Below are positions 38,366-50,157 of a stretch of 64,000 bases of DNA, in pieces (position 1 is the stretch's first letter; each line of letters opens with the position of its first letter). The notes beneath the pieces were generated by a model. That model was not told the DNA's origin. It was given only the letters and a program-made list of their open reading frames with translations, and searched no databases. The stretch comes from Dictyophora rubrovolvata (taxonomy: Eukaryota > Basidiomycota > Agaricomycetes > Phallales > Phallaceae): contig CP114124.1 of assembly GCA_029959195.1 (NCBI GenBank), positions 62,001 to 126,000 on the forward strand, in the 5' to 3' direction. Both the position numbers and the translations under genes were made by a program.

Positions 38366-39489
38366 TTGTGTTATCCTGTACTCAAAACGGATGGCGAATG
38401 ATAAGCATCGGGCCCTTGGCGCTATGTTCCCCTTTCCTCCTTTCCACCTCTGCTCGTTGAGTCCTTATTGTTGGACTATGATTTCCACACGATTTCTCGC
38501 GTAAGCTCGGATGGTAACGCAAGTGGGCCCATAGCTTCCGGAGATGACAAGTCAGTTGACAGAGTAGGCAACAATGGGGAGGAGGATGGCCAGAGGCCAG
38601 ACCTTGGTAAATCTATCATTGGCATTTTCCACTGTTTGTTTACCGTCTAACCAAGGCAATAATGAGCATTAGAACAGAGGATGAAGGGGGATGATAAGAG
38701 CAACAGTCGAACTGTTCCGCACTGAAAATACCAATTGCAGAAACCATCGATGTTCCACTTGTGAAACGTTGAAAAAAGAAAGGATTATTTGAAAAGATAT
38801 ATATGATATGATAATAGCATTTATTGACGACGTGTGATCGTTCGTGGACTCGTAGTCATTATGGGCGAAGTCCAAAATTTCAAACTCAGCCATCTGAAAT
38901 TTCAGCACATTCTGTCTTTGTCACTTTCAATAGCTTTTGTTTCAAATTCTGCTTTTAGACTTGATCAACGGCTTTCTTACGGAAGGTACAGTAGTTTGGC
39001 TTGGAGTGTTTCCCGAACGAGTTTACTAGTGGTGTGCAAGCGGTGTGTCATTCTACTTTCTGGAATTGTTTTCTTTATTAATACCTTTATTTTTATTAAT
39101 TTCATCGGTGTTTTCATCAACGCTACTTGTCACTATTTTCGCTAATTACTGACTCCACATCTTAACAAAGTTGCAATCGCCGAATTCATGTAGTAGCAGG
39201 ATGCTAGCAAAAGAATCTGCTGAGATCCCCGGTCCTATGGTACCTTTCACATTAACAATTACTCAGTCTTTCGAAGCACTCATCCTTAAAAGATTGGTAT
39301 GCGGCGAGTCGTCTCGTTCGCCAGTTCGACATCCTTTGGTTGACGAAGTTCAATGCCGATGTGCTCGTGCTGTCGCCTCATCCCGAGTATGACTGTATTT
39401 TCCTGGATACTAGGTCGGGGATCTATTTGATGCTGCAGTATCTTCTCGGAAGTCAGCTAAGATACGGGTCAAACATGGGTTCTTAATGA
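38366..39489. other. intergenic region before copy B
   Basis: Short frames only. The plus-strand frame at 38834-39145 is hydrophobic but has no recognisable domain. Confidence 0.4.
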
Positions 39490-41221
39490 GCACTCTCAAA
39501 AGCGGACGACTCCCAGTTGGACTCTCCTTTTTCAATCATCCAGGAGGTCGCACGTTATCTTAATACGACCGCGTCTCGATCAGGTGTTCAAGACGCATTC
39601 GCACGCCCTGGAGAGTTGAAGTTTTCTGAAGACGCTTTCGCTTCCATATCGTCTATAGTTAAAGTTGGATATGCCGTCATAGCTTTGCCATTTGACGGTT
39701 TTAAATCCCGGGATATGGTCTCTCCAATACCAGCCTGTTAGTCGCTCGCATTCTACGACGCCGTGAAAGATAAACAGACTCAGACTCATGACGTTTTTAC
39801 GTGGAATGAACTGGTTGAAGTTTGCAGAAAGTCCCAGTTCTCTGAAATCTCTCCGGATGAAATCCTGGTGGTAACGCCTAATCTTTGCACTGTGGCAGGA
39901 TTTCCTACGGCATTTATCCGACGTCGTTGCAGTCGATGTCCAGGGCTGAGCGTCCCAACGTTTTCTCCTACATATCAAATGACTGGGATGGATCAGGTAT
40001 TGCCGATATTGCTCGACCCTGGCTCGGCTGCTCCTGCGAAAGAACCCGAAGACCCTATGCACAGATATCCTCCTTTCAGGATTCGCGATTGTTACCAAGT
40101 CACATGCATGCTCGGTGCGGGTTCTAATCATATGGTCTCCCGTGTTTATCTCCCGTGTTTAACCATGCATTTGAACTGATGATTTTCGTTTCGGCAGGGT
40201 TCGTATGGGGTGGAATCCAGCTTGTTACAAACGGCTACGTGGCTCTCAAGCTTGAATGCTATCATATGAAGCCGCTGTTTATGCTCAGCTCGAAGGAATT
40301 AAAGGAGTTGTGAGGGTTCGCTGGGTGGACCACAACGCCCATGTTATTGTCATGGACAGGCTCGGGCAGAACCTTGCGCAGGTTTTGTCGCAGTAAGTTA
40401 TCTTTGAAGACTGTGCTTATACTTGAAGGGCAAGTGGTGAATATTTTCACATCACTTCACCTTGACGATGAAAAAACTAATGCAAGGTTCTTCAGCCAAT
40501 GTCCATCGAAGAAGCTCATGCTTGGAATTATTATTCGCGATATTAAGCCTCATAATTTTGCTCTGGGAATACTTGAAGAGTACAGATGTCTGTATTTGCT
40601 CGATATGGGATTCGCCAAACTTTTTTTAGACCCAACGACGGGCGAGCATATGCCGTTCCGGGATGGAAGAGCAGGCCTTGGCACACCGCTCTTTTCAAGC
40701 CCTAATGTCCATTTTGGTTTGGGTTCGTGTTTGCATCCATTCCGATGAGAAGCGTTTGTGTATACTCATGTATCTCTACGTAGCAGAACCGAGTCGACGT
40801 TGAATCAATCAGCTTCTCTCTTCTCTACTTCATTCACCGCTGACTTCCGTGGCAAGCACCTAACGTACCTTCTAAGCTGAAAGAGTTTGGGAATATGAGA
40901 CGCGGCAAACCTATGTCAGATTTGCTGGTCCAATCTCCTCCTTGCTTCACGTCGTGCTTTGAACATTGTCGATCACTCGCATTTGAAGAGCAACCGGACT
41001 ATGGATATCTGAGAGATGTTTTACGTGAGGAAATGAAGAAACATAGTTTGGAGTGTGATTGGGAGCATGACTGGTGGCTTTGTGGAGAACGGGGCACGCT
41101 TTTTCTGGATGAGTATAAACTCGAGGAACGATTCATAGAACCAGTGCGTCACTGTCAAGACACTTTGCGAAAGAGAAGCTGTCTTTTCGTACTTTGTTTC
41201 TGGACTACTAAGTTGAACTAA
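39490..41221 (+). pseudogene. decayed HAD-like/CK1-like fusion gene, copy B, 5'-truncated
   Basis: Homology to copy C (45732-48725) begins near 39490, at the position of copy C base 46990 or so, so the first 1.3 kb is absent. Pieces present: ARYLNTTASRSGVQDAFARP, GYAVIALPFDGF, ISPDEILVVTPNLC, PTYQMTGMDQVLPILLDPGS, RDIKPHNFALGI, YLLDMGFAKLFLDPTTGEH, and a long intact-looking C-terminal frame at 40895-41221 (MRRGKPMSDLLVQSPPCF). There are a stop after IPAC in the HAD-like part, a deletion next to the VALKLE lysine strand, and a disrupted RRDD region. Its 3' end abuts the intergenic spacer that also follows the GMC gene. Confidence 0.8.
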
Positions 41222-41323
41222 CCACCCCCTCTCGTTACTTTCGTGTTCTTGATATTGTTTTGTGGACATTCCGGACACTGTCGTTTTGGACATAATACAT
41301 ACCTACTCTCTTTGATAGGACAT
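41222..41323 (+). repeat. duplicated intergenic spacer, copy 1
   Basis: Contains ACCACCCCCTCTCGTTACTT and GACATTCCGGACACTGTC, then a TACCTACTCTCTTTGATAGG end. Closely related copies lie at 45160-45246 (+) and 50638-50740 (-). In the minus-strand unit the spacer sits between the GMC and CmcJ-like genes. Confidence 0.85.
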
Positions 41324-41782
41324 TTCTACACAAAAACTCGGACTGATGCTTAATCCTCAACGATGCTACGCGACGCAGGTATACAAAACTTCCGAATAAT
41401 AGTCAATTGACCTTTATGTATCCGCTTCAACGATATTCAATCGATAAAAGGCTACACATATCAATTATTCAGTGTTTACATACTACAAAACATGCAGACC
41501 TGCATTGGCAAGAAGAATCTCCCATCGCCTCCGATCGTACATCGGGCCGATAAGAAATACAGTTAGCGGCATTCCCCGGCACCGTGGCACTAATCACGCA
41601 TTCATTATCTCATTCACACCCGCACATTCCATTCTTTGTCATCTGTTCAGTCTTATGGTCATGAGCTCATTTTCCATATATAAAAAGAAAAGAAAAGACC
41701 ATTTCAAAGGCCGAGTTTCCCAGCCTTGCTTTCACTTGTTCTCTCCTTTTTTCTCATCGAAACTCGTACTAGGTGCTCAAAG

Positions 41783-42723
41783 ATGTCAACAGATACCGTC
41801 CCAGCCGTTCTTAACTACTTCATGCCGCCTTTTGACGGATCCAAACCTTGGTTCAACGTAGATTATAATCCAAAAACAGGTGAACGAGATTCAAATTTCA
41901 CATTGGAAGTACGAACATTGGACGTCGAGAACATCAGAGGACACGAGGATGATTACGATCTTGATTCTTCCGGATTCAGATTTATGAAAAGTCCATCGGG
42001 ATTCACAAATTTTGAAGATGATACGGCAATTAAAGATGGGTATTATAAAGAGAGCGCTGAGGTTATCAAGAAAGTTACCGGTGCTAGGAGGGTAGTTTTG
42101 TTTGATCACAGTGCGTGTCACTGCCTCATGTTTTTTTTTTTTGGAGTTGATCGTATTAATTTAAAATAGCCATTCGGAGAAATAGGCCAGACGTACTTGA
42201 AATCTCTGAACAAACGCGGGGACCTGTACCAAGAGTGCATGTCGATCAGACCACCGAATCGGCAACACGCAGAGTGCACATGCACACACCCGAGAACGTC
42301 GCCTCAGACCTTCTGAAACACCGGTTTCAGATCATTAACTTCTGGAGACCTATCAACCACGCCGCCTTAGATTGCCCACTGGCACTGTGCGATTACAGGA
42401 CGATCGACTGGGAGAATGATTTGACACCGACAACCATCAACTTTGCTACTCGGGTGGGCGAAACATTCAGTGTCAAGTATAACTCTCAACATAAATGGAA
42501 GTATCAACGTGGTATGGAGACGGACGAAATTGTATTGATCAAATGGTATGTTTTTTGTTTTTTTTTTCATATACTCTCATTAATTATTTAATGTCATAGC
42601 TTTGACTCGTGCATGGATAATAAAACTGCTATTCTCACACCTCATACTGCATTCGTGGATCCGACAACCCCAAAGGACGCCCCACTCCGTGAAAGCATCG
42701 AACTCAGGGCGCTTGTCTTGTAA
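41783..42723 (+). CDS. CmcJ/AsaB-like (GA4 desaturase family) protein, intact copy
   Basis: Three exons: 41783-42110, 42170-42545 and 42600-42723, giving 275 aa. Family signatures are present in order: RVHVDQTTESATRRVHMHTP, then FQIINFWRPINHAALD, PLALCDYRTID, YNSQHKWKYQRGMETDEIVL, CFDS...ILTPHTAFVDPTTP and LRESIELRAL. Members include cephamycin CmcJ and aspergillic-acid AsaB and are thought to be iron/2-oxoglutarate-type oxygenases; substrates in mushrooms are unknown. No signal peptide, so cytosolic. The end is ambiguous: the frame stops at 42723, but a donor (TT|GTAAGT at 42719/42720) would extend it into ALVFVRQ and on to about 42799. A decayed inverted paralogue lies at 49216-50157. Confidence 0.9.
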
Positions 42724-44431
42724 GTTTTCAAGTTCTCTTCCAAACGTACTCCAAAGTGTCCGGCAACTCATTATTTCCATCGCATCTAAGCTACGATGAT
42801 CTTCCAGATGAGATTCCCGAAGTTGCATAGGTCCTTTCTGTTGATCTGATCGTCATTTGGCTTTGTATGTATATGTGCAGTATGCAATTAATTAAGCCGT
42901 GACTGTGCATAAGCATCCCACAACTGTCTTATAAATACCACTCCGGAAATATATATTATCTGTACCACTTTGCTCGCTGCTCTCTTCTTTTCAAAAGAAA
43001 TAATTGACCTCTGGGGACTGGAGCTTGAAACGTGAAGTGGAATTGTTTCGCCCATCCCCCGGGGTTTTAACGCTATGATTGGTTCGTACGAGGATCATCT
43101 ACGACTCCAACGCAGCACATTCATCTGTGTGCATAAAAATAAGTTTTTAAATGATAATCTGCTATCAGAACCTACGTTAGGGAGGGGACATCACTGCGTT
43201 GCACTGCACCCAGCTGTGTCAGGACAATGGACGACTTCACCATTTGTTGATACACCGTGGACTGGGCAGGGCAGCTTTTTTTCCGATGGCTTGCTAGCGT
43301 GAGAGTTCGGGGAATAGGCAAATTTGAAACGAGTTGGGATGTAATGACAGAAGATCTGACAATAATATTTATGTGCTTGAGGATGGAAATTTAAGCGATA
43401 TGGAGAATAATAGCTCATGTACCATTTATAAACCCATCCATAGCGGGCGTATGAAAATCGTGTCCTTCGTGAGTTCTGAGGTGGGGATTGGCGTCTTGAT
43501 TTCACTCCGATGTTTTAGCTCGATGGGGCTCCAATGGAACATATTCATCTGTATGGCGTATCAACTATATTCTCAATATTCTCATATAAGAACTTACCTT
43601 ATCACGGGGGCCGTACTGATTAGTGATGTCCTCCACGGCACTTAGGTACAATTACCATCGATTCATTTTTGGAAACTCCGTGAACGAGACAGGGGCGCCG
43701 TTTCCCCGCTGGCGCGACAGCACTCGACCTCGAAGACATTGCAAATTGCAGTCGTTTGGGAGAATAAAGAATGAATCTTCCGACACCCATGGTATGCGAT
43801 AAGTCGAAGCGCGTTTGCATACTATGTCACCTCATACTACTTTATATACTCGTTCGTAGTGGGGGGGTTAAATAGGCCTTCCGAGTGTTTCAAGGAAACC
43901 TTTAATTAACGTCAGAGGGAGTTCTGCCCCTTTTTTTATGCCCGTATTTTGATGTAATTACATATTATTGAATCATATATCAGCTTCGAAACAAGTAATC
44001 ATTATTGAAACTCTTCAAACTGACTAAAACCACTCAAAAAGGGCCAAATTTCTGTACTAAAATCACAGCTATAAATATCGCTTAGAATATAATTTTGAAA
44101 ATTTCATTTAATAAACCAGATGAGGATATCAGGTATACTTTACATGACGTGCCTGTTTATTATGTATGCATAATTGAAGACGGTGGCATACACGGCCATG
44201 GCATGTCATACCACGTTTAATAACTCAGAGCCCGAGAAGTTAGGAAGTGATCGCAAGGGCTTGGATGCATCGTGAAGAAGGGTATAGCCTACCGGGAACA
44301 ATCAAAAGACTCTGGGCATCATCGTGTTGGCACCAGACTTGAATACCGCATCCCGGTGAGCTCCATTTCCCCCTCCAACTTCCCCATTTTCTGTGCATTT
44401 TCACCTCCAGGCCACGTTCTTTTTTCACGGC
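42724..44431. other. intergenic region with a degenerate tandem duplication
   Basis: Two related blocks, about 43075-43310 and 43505-43740, share the minus-strand peptides PSEKKLPCPVHGVSTNGEVV and PAGKRRPCLVHGVSKNESMV and the DNA word ACATTCATCTGTRTG. The blocks are too diverged to say what they encoded. From 43860 to 44230 the DNA is AT-rich with nothing recognisable. Confidence 0.45.
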
Positions 44432-45135
44432 ACTGATAAATTTTTTTAATTCAAGAATTTCGCATTCCATTGATCACGTAGCCAAGGGCGAATTTATATT
44501 AACAGCTCTGATCCGTTCACCTATCCTGTCATAGACATTATTTCACCCATCCAATTGGTGCATATGTACCGATCATTATCAACAGCATCAACGTCTCACC
44601 CCTCGATTTCAAGACCGGTTATTTCTCAGAGAAGGACTTAAACTTGCTAGAAAGATCACTCAAACGCAGCCATTAAACGCTAGCATTACAAAAGAGATAT
44701 CTCCTGGACCTAATGTCGCTACAGATTCCGATTGGGATGCTTGGATTCCACCTCAAGTAGGAACAGAGTATGTGAAACATACCGGTATCTCCTTTATTTT
44801 ACCCTCATCCTTTAATTATTCATCAGGTATCATCCTTGCTGTACTTCCGCGATGCTTCCTTTAGACCGGGGAGGAGTTGTCGATGCCAATCTAAGGGTTA
44901 TGGAACAGGTGCATCTATTCCATCAAATTATTCCATTCCAAATAGTACATTCTAATGACGATCTACGGGTGATAGCTAACCTTCGCATCGTGGATGCTTC
45001 CATCTACCCAATGCAATTCGCAGCACATGTACGTGAAATCCACTTCGTTTCATTGCTCATTAATTTCGGCACCACATGCAACATTCAAATTCATCGACAC
45101 GCGGACGGTTTGTATAATGCTGATTCTTGACATTC
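44432..45135 (+). pseudogene. 3' fragment of a GMC oxidoreductase gene, inverted copy of 50.8-51.7 kb
   Basis: High identity to the minus strand from 51707 down to about 50780. It carries INSSDPFTYPVID, REGLKLARKITQTQPLNAS, YHPCCTSAMLPLDRGGVV (with the first catalytic His context) and ANLRIVDASIYPMQFAAH. The FAD-binding half is absent, a frame change follows PVID, and the last exon is missing through an internal deletion just after GGCACCACATGCAAC (45085). The spacer that follows the full gene also follows this fragment. Confidence 0.88.
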
Positions 45136-45159
45136 CTTACTTTTGCCGGACTATCGACC

Positions 45160-45246
45160 ACCCCTCTTCTTCTTGATATTGTTTTTGTGGACATTCCGGA
45201 CACTGTCTTTTTGGATATAATACATACCTACTCTCTTTGATAGGAC
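45160..45246 (+). repeat. duplicated intergenic spacer, copy 2
   Basis: GACATTCCGGACACTGTCTT and the TACCTACTCTCTTTGATAGG end as in the copies at 41222 and 50638. After it, homology continues in shortened form (ATCGGGCCGATAAAAGAAAT) to about 45358 and then stops. Confidence 0.85.
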
Positions 45247-45731
45247 ACCGCTGCACAAAAGTTCGGACTTATACTGGACGACTTGTGTTGGCAAAAATCT
45301 CCGATCGTGCATCGGGCCGATAAAAGAAATACAGTCAGTGGCATTCCCGGTACTAATTACCGAAGCTAGTCTTTCGTGCTTATGCACAGTGGAAATACTT
45401 CTGCGGAAATCGGTTCTGGTGGGAGTATAAATGATGAACTATAGAATTTGTCGAAACTGGGACCCAGGAAGTTAGACTGAAAGTTTTGGGATAGGAGATA
45501 GGACTTAACTTTAATCAAATCTCTCTGATCAAGCTTTCTTGGAACCAAAGAAATGGACGGAGGGAGGAGCGGGACACAGGTGGTACACGTGGAAGATAGA
45601 GACACGAGAAGCCGAGGGCGGCAGGCGCCCCCGGAGTATCCCGGACCCATTCGTTTAAATCAATCCAGCGAGATAAGATAACTGTGTTCCCGCTTGGCCT
45701 TAGCGCCTAATTATTGCCACCAGCAGCCACA

Positions 45732-48725
45732 ATGTCCCATAGCTTTGTGGCAGCGAAATTATCACCGAATCTACCTAAATGGTCAATACATGGTCCACGC
45801 GTTGCTCAATCGCTAGCCACCACTCCTTTCCTCGCTCTCCATGTCGAGGAGCCTGACCCAGACCCGCTCATCGTTGGTCCAAGAGCTCCCAATCTTTTTG
45901 TTATTTCATCCGCCAAGCCAGACATGTCTAATAGCGAATATTTCACGTTAAATGATCCTAATGACGACAGAACATTGGCCGTCGTACCACCTCTCCCATT
46001 TCAACACCCGTTATATCTATTCGTTACTCCTCGTATATGGTGCAAATTTCAGGATTCCGCAACATTCGAACGTCTAGTGAAAGCTGAACCATATCAACTA
46101 AGCTCGTCAAGTTTTGAACGGTTTCAAAAGACGGTACAGGAAGCAGGTCCTTCCATTCCCGGCATTCGTGAGACAGGAAACGGGGAACAACCTCCGCCGG
46201 AATGGGACACTTGGAGTGCTTACTCCCACCGGGAAGGGCCAGGAATTCTCATGCTACGAAAGTATGTCCCTTTAAATTTCGATTTGGCTCCCTTTAAGGC
46301 ACTCCCGGGCAATCTTTCCACCGATGTGCTCAAGCAAATAGCTTTGTATCGCCAGTAAGCTCATCTACGAAACTTCGACTCTTACCGTTTTACAATCTAT
46401 GCTCGTTTCAGGCTGTACTTAGACTACACCTGGAAGGGATGTAGAGCCACTCTAGAATACATGGAGTCAATGAAAACGGTGAATAGAACCAAGCATAATC
46501 TTGTTAATCTGGTGGGATGCTGACCCGGAAGTTGAGAACATTCCCCTTTTAGAGCTTCACAAACGAGTAGTTCAATTACCCTCGTTGAATCTGACCCGAG
46601 ATCGAGCTCTTGATCCCTCAGTAAATGTCGCCAGACCGTCCGCGATTTATCTAAAAACGCAGCCTATACTCAACGACGGAGATCCTGACGAAACCAATGA
46701 TATCGATGACGACTCGGACGATGCCGTCGACCCTCTTTTGAAGAAAGCTGGGGTTGTTCCTGCCGCCAAACCTGGGAAAATCAAACTGATTGCATTGGAC
46801 TGCGATGCCATTATAGTGAGTATATGAATTTATAAAAACCGTCTCTGAATCCTCATTCGTCTCATTTTCAAATTACATAGAATAATGATAGGGTTTTGTC
46901 AAGCGTTTTAGCCAACCTCTTTCCGCGCTCCGTTCATCAATTCGCAATTGAGGAATTGCTGTATTTATACGTGGAGAAGGAATCACTCTTGAAAACAGAA
47001 AGTTCCGAGTTGAAGTCTCCTTTTCCGGTCATCCAGGAGATCGCGCGTTACCTTAATACGACCGTGTCTCAATCAGATGTTCAAGATGCATTCGCTCGCT
47101 CTGAAAAATTGAAGTTTTATGGAGACGCTTTCTCTTCCATAGCATCTCTGGTTGAAGCCGGATATTCCGTCATAGCTTTGCCATTGGACGGTTTTGAATC
47201 CTGGGATATGGTCTCTCAAATACCAGGCCTGTCGCTCGCATTCTATGAAGCCGTGAAAGATAAACAGACTCAGACTCACGAGGGTTTTGCGTGGAATGAA
47301 CTGCTTGAGTTTTGCAAAAAGTCGAACTTCCCTGAAATCTCTCCAAATGAAATCCTAGTGATAACGCCTAATATTTGCTTTGTGGCAGAACCAGCAACTC
47401 TGGCAGGATTTCCTACGGCGTTTATCCGACGTAGGGGCAGTCGTTGTCCAGGTCTCAGCATCCCTACGTTTTCTCCTACATATCAAGTGACTAGGATGGA
47501 TCAGGTATTGCCGATATTGCTCGACCCTGGCTCGGCCCCTCCTCCGAAAGAACCCCAAGACCCCAAGAACATTTATCCTCCATATCCTCTTGTAAGGATC
47601 CGCGATTGTTATCAAATTACATGCATGCTCGGTGCAGGTTCTAATTGTATGATATCCTGTATTTAACTATGTGTTTTAAGTTGATGATCTTTGTTTTTGT
47701 AGGGTTTGTATGGGGTGGGGTCCAGCTTGTCACAGGAGGCTACGTGGCTATCAAGCTTGAAGAAATTAGGGAGGGGAAACCCTCGTTGTTGTCATATGAA
47801 GCCGCGGTTTATGCTCAGCTCGAAGGGATTAAAGGAGTTGTAAGGGTTCGCTGGGCGGGCGTGGACCACAATGTCCATGTCATTGTCATGGACCGGCTCG
47901 GGCCGGACCTTGAATGCCTGCGTAGTTTCTGTCGAGGTAAATTGTCTTTGAAAACTGTTCTTATGCTTGGAGAGCAAATGGTGAATATTTACATATTATT
48001 TCCATGAAAAAAATTGATGCAAGATTCTCCAGCTTACGACTATCGAAGAGGTTCATGCTCGCGGAATTATCGTTCGCGATGTTAAACCTCAAAATTTTGC
48101 TCTAGGATTGATGGAAAAATACAAGTGTCTGTATTTGATCGATATGGGATTTGCTAAACTCTTTTTGAACCCAGCAACGGGTGAGCATATGCCATTCCGG
48201 GATGGTAGAGCAGGCCTTGGCACACCGATCTTTTCAAGCCATAATGTCCATTTTGGTTTGGGTTCGTTTTGCATCCATTCTGATGAGAAGCATTTGTGTG
48301 TACTCATATATCTCTACGAAATAGAACAGAGTCGACGGGACGACGTTGAATCAATTAGTTTCTCTCTTCTCTACCTCATTCACGGTCGACTTCCGTGGCA
48401 AGGAATATATGCACCTGACGTACCTTCCAAGCTGAAAGAGTTTGGGAACATGAAACGCGGCAAACCTATGTCGGATTTGCTGAATCGATCACCTCCTTGC
48501 TTCACGCGATTCTTCGAACACTGTCGGTCACTCGGGTTCGAGGATGAACCAGACTATGGATATCTGAGAGAGCTTCTACGTCAGGAGATGAATGAACATG
48601 GTTGGGAGTACGATTGGGAATATGATTGGTGGGTTTGCGGAGAACGGGGCACGCTTTTTTCGGATGAGTATAAACTCGAAGAACGATTTATAGAACCCGT
48701 GCGTCACCGTCAACGTACCTTGTAA
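45732..48725 (+). CDS. HAD-like domain fused to casein-kinase-1-like domain, copy C (nearly whole)
   Basis: Exons ..46354, 46412-(about 46480), (about 46501)-46815, 46881-47637, 47703-47980, 48033-48261 and 48325-48725. ATGs at 45732 and 45925 are possible; conservation with copy A favours 45925 (MSNSEYFTL). After an unknown N-terminal domain (PRIWCKF, YTWKGC) and WWDADPE comes a region with IALDCDAII, GYSVIALP and ILVITPN, which matches the spacing of HAD phosphatase motifs I, II and IV, but with catalytic residues mostly replaced. The kinase part has MLGAG...GGVQL, VAIKLE, RDVKPQNF, DMG in place of DFG, FGLEQSRRDDVES and RLPWQGI, all CK1 hallmarks. One frame mismatch between 46470 and 46501 remains unexplained. 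The role is unknown; perhaps signalling or a pseudo-phosphatase scaffold. Confidence 0.72.
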
Positions 48726-49215
48726 GAGCGAAGAGTGTCGTTTTGTAGTGTCGTTTGGTGGATTGAGTGAACGATTTGATGTCGGGCTCTCTTAACAACC
48801 GCAACATTCTCCCGACTCCTCCATCTTGAAAGTACGACGTATTATGCATTGAACGGCGTCATTGTCCCCACATGGAGGTTTAGCTAGATTTATGACTGGA
48901 CTCACAATTTGTCCTTGTGACTTACATATAGCCAGTGAATGCGCACGAATGTCAAAGGATTACAAATCAAGGGTTTAGATACATGACAAACTTTTATTAG
49001 TTCCTGATATGCGCTTTATTTACCAAATCAAATAGTAAAAAGAGACATATTCGCCGGCCTGCATGCAAGGGTTCCTGCGATACCAGGCGCCTCTAGTATA
49101 CAGAACCAAATGACGTATGCAACTCGTCTGGAGGGCCATCGTAGCTTAGATGTGATGAAAATAATGAGTCGCCGCACACCTTGAGTACCTTTGGAAGAGA
49201 GCTTATATGTAAAAC
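48726..49215. other. intergenic region
   Basis: Lies between copy C and the decayed CmcJ-like gene. The part from about 49130 matches, inverted, the 3' flank of the intact CmcJ-like gene (42770-42800); otherwise nothing is seen. Confidence 0.5.
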
Positions 49216-50157
49216 TTACAAGACGAACGCTCTGAGTTCGATGCTTTCACGAAGTGGGGCGTCCTTCGGGGTTCAATGTCGGATGCACGAATGCAGTATG
49301 AGAAAATAATAGTTTTACCATCCATGCGCGAGTCAAAGCTGCGAAATCACATCATTACATAATGAAAGCATACCAAAAACAAAACAAAACATACCATTTG
49401 ATTAATATAATCTCGTCCGTCTCCTTGGTACTTCCATTTGCGTTGAGAGTTATACTTGACAATAAACGTTTCGCCCACCCGAGTAGCAAATTTGATGGTT
49501 GCTAGTATCAAATCGTTCTCCCAGCCGATCGTCCTGTAATAGCACAGTGCCAGTGGGTAATCTAAGACGGCGTGGTTGATAGGTCTCCAGAAGTTAATGA
49601 TCTGAAACCGATATTTTAGAAGGTCTGAGGCGATATTCTCGGGTGTGTGCATGTGCACTCTGCGTGTTGCCGATTCGGTGGTCTGATCGACATGCACTCT
49701 TGGCACAGGTTCCCGTGTTTGTTCAGAGACTTCAAGTACACCTAGCCTGTTTCTCCGAATGGCTATTTGAGAATAAAAATTGATGTAATCAATTCCAGAA
49801 AAAAAAAACATGGGGCAGCTACACGCACTGTGATCAAACAAAACTACCCTCCTAGCATCGGTAACTTTCTTGATAACCTCAGCGCTCTCTTTATAATGCC
49901 CATCTTTAATTGCCGTATCATCTTCAAAATCTGTGAATCTCGAAGGACCTTTTCATAAATCTGAATCCGGCTGAATCAAGATCGTAATCATCCTCGTGTC
50001 CTCTGATGTTCTCGACGTCCAATGTTCGTACTTCCAATGTGAAATTTGAATCTCGTTCACCTGTTTTAGGATCAGAATCTACGTTGAACCAAGGTTTGGA
50101 TCCATCAAAGGGCGGCATGAAGTAGTAAAGAGCTGCTGGGACGGTATCTGCTGACAT
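49216..50157 (-). pseudogene. decayed CmcJ/AsaB-like gene, inverted paralogue
   Basis: Starts MSADTVPAALYYFMPPFDGS at 50157 and follows the intact copy closely (RVHVDQTTESATRRVHMHTP, FQIINFWRPINHAVLD). Compared with the intact copy it has an extra base after RFMK (about 49950) and about 8 bases missing in the KWKYQ...DEIVL segment (about 49425), so the reading frame is broken at least twice. Substitutions such as CYYRTIG for CDYRTID are also present. Identity is high, so the inactivation is recent. Confidence 0.85.
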
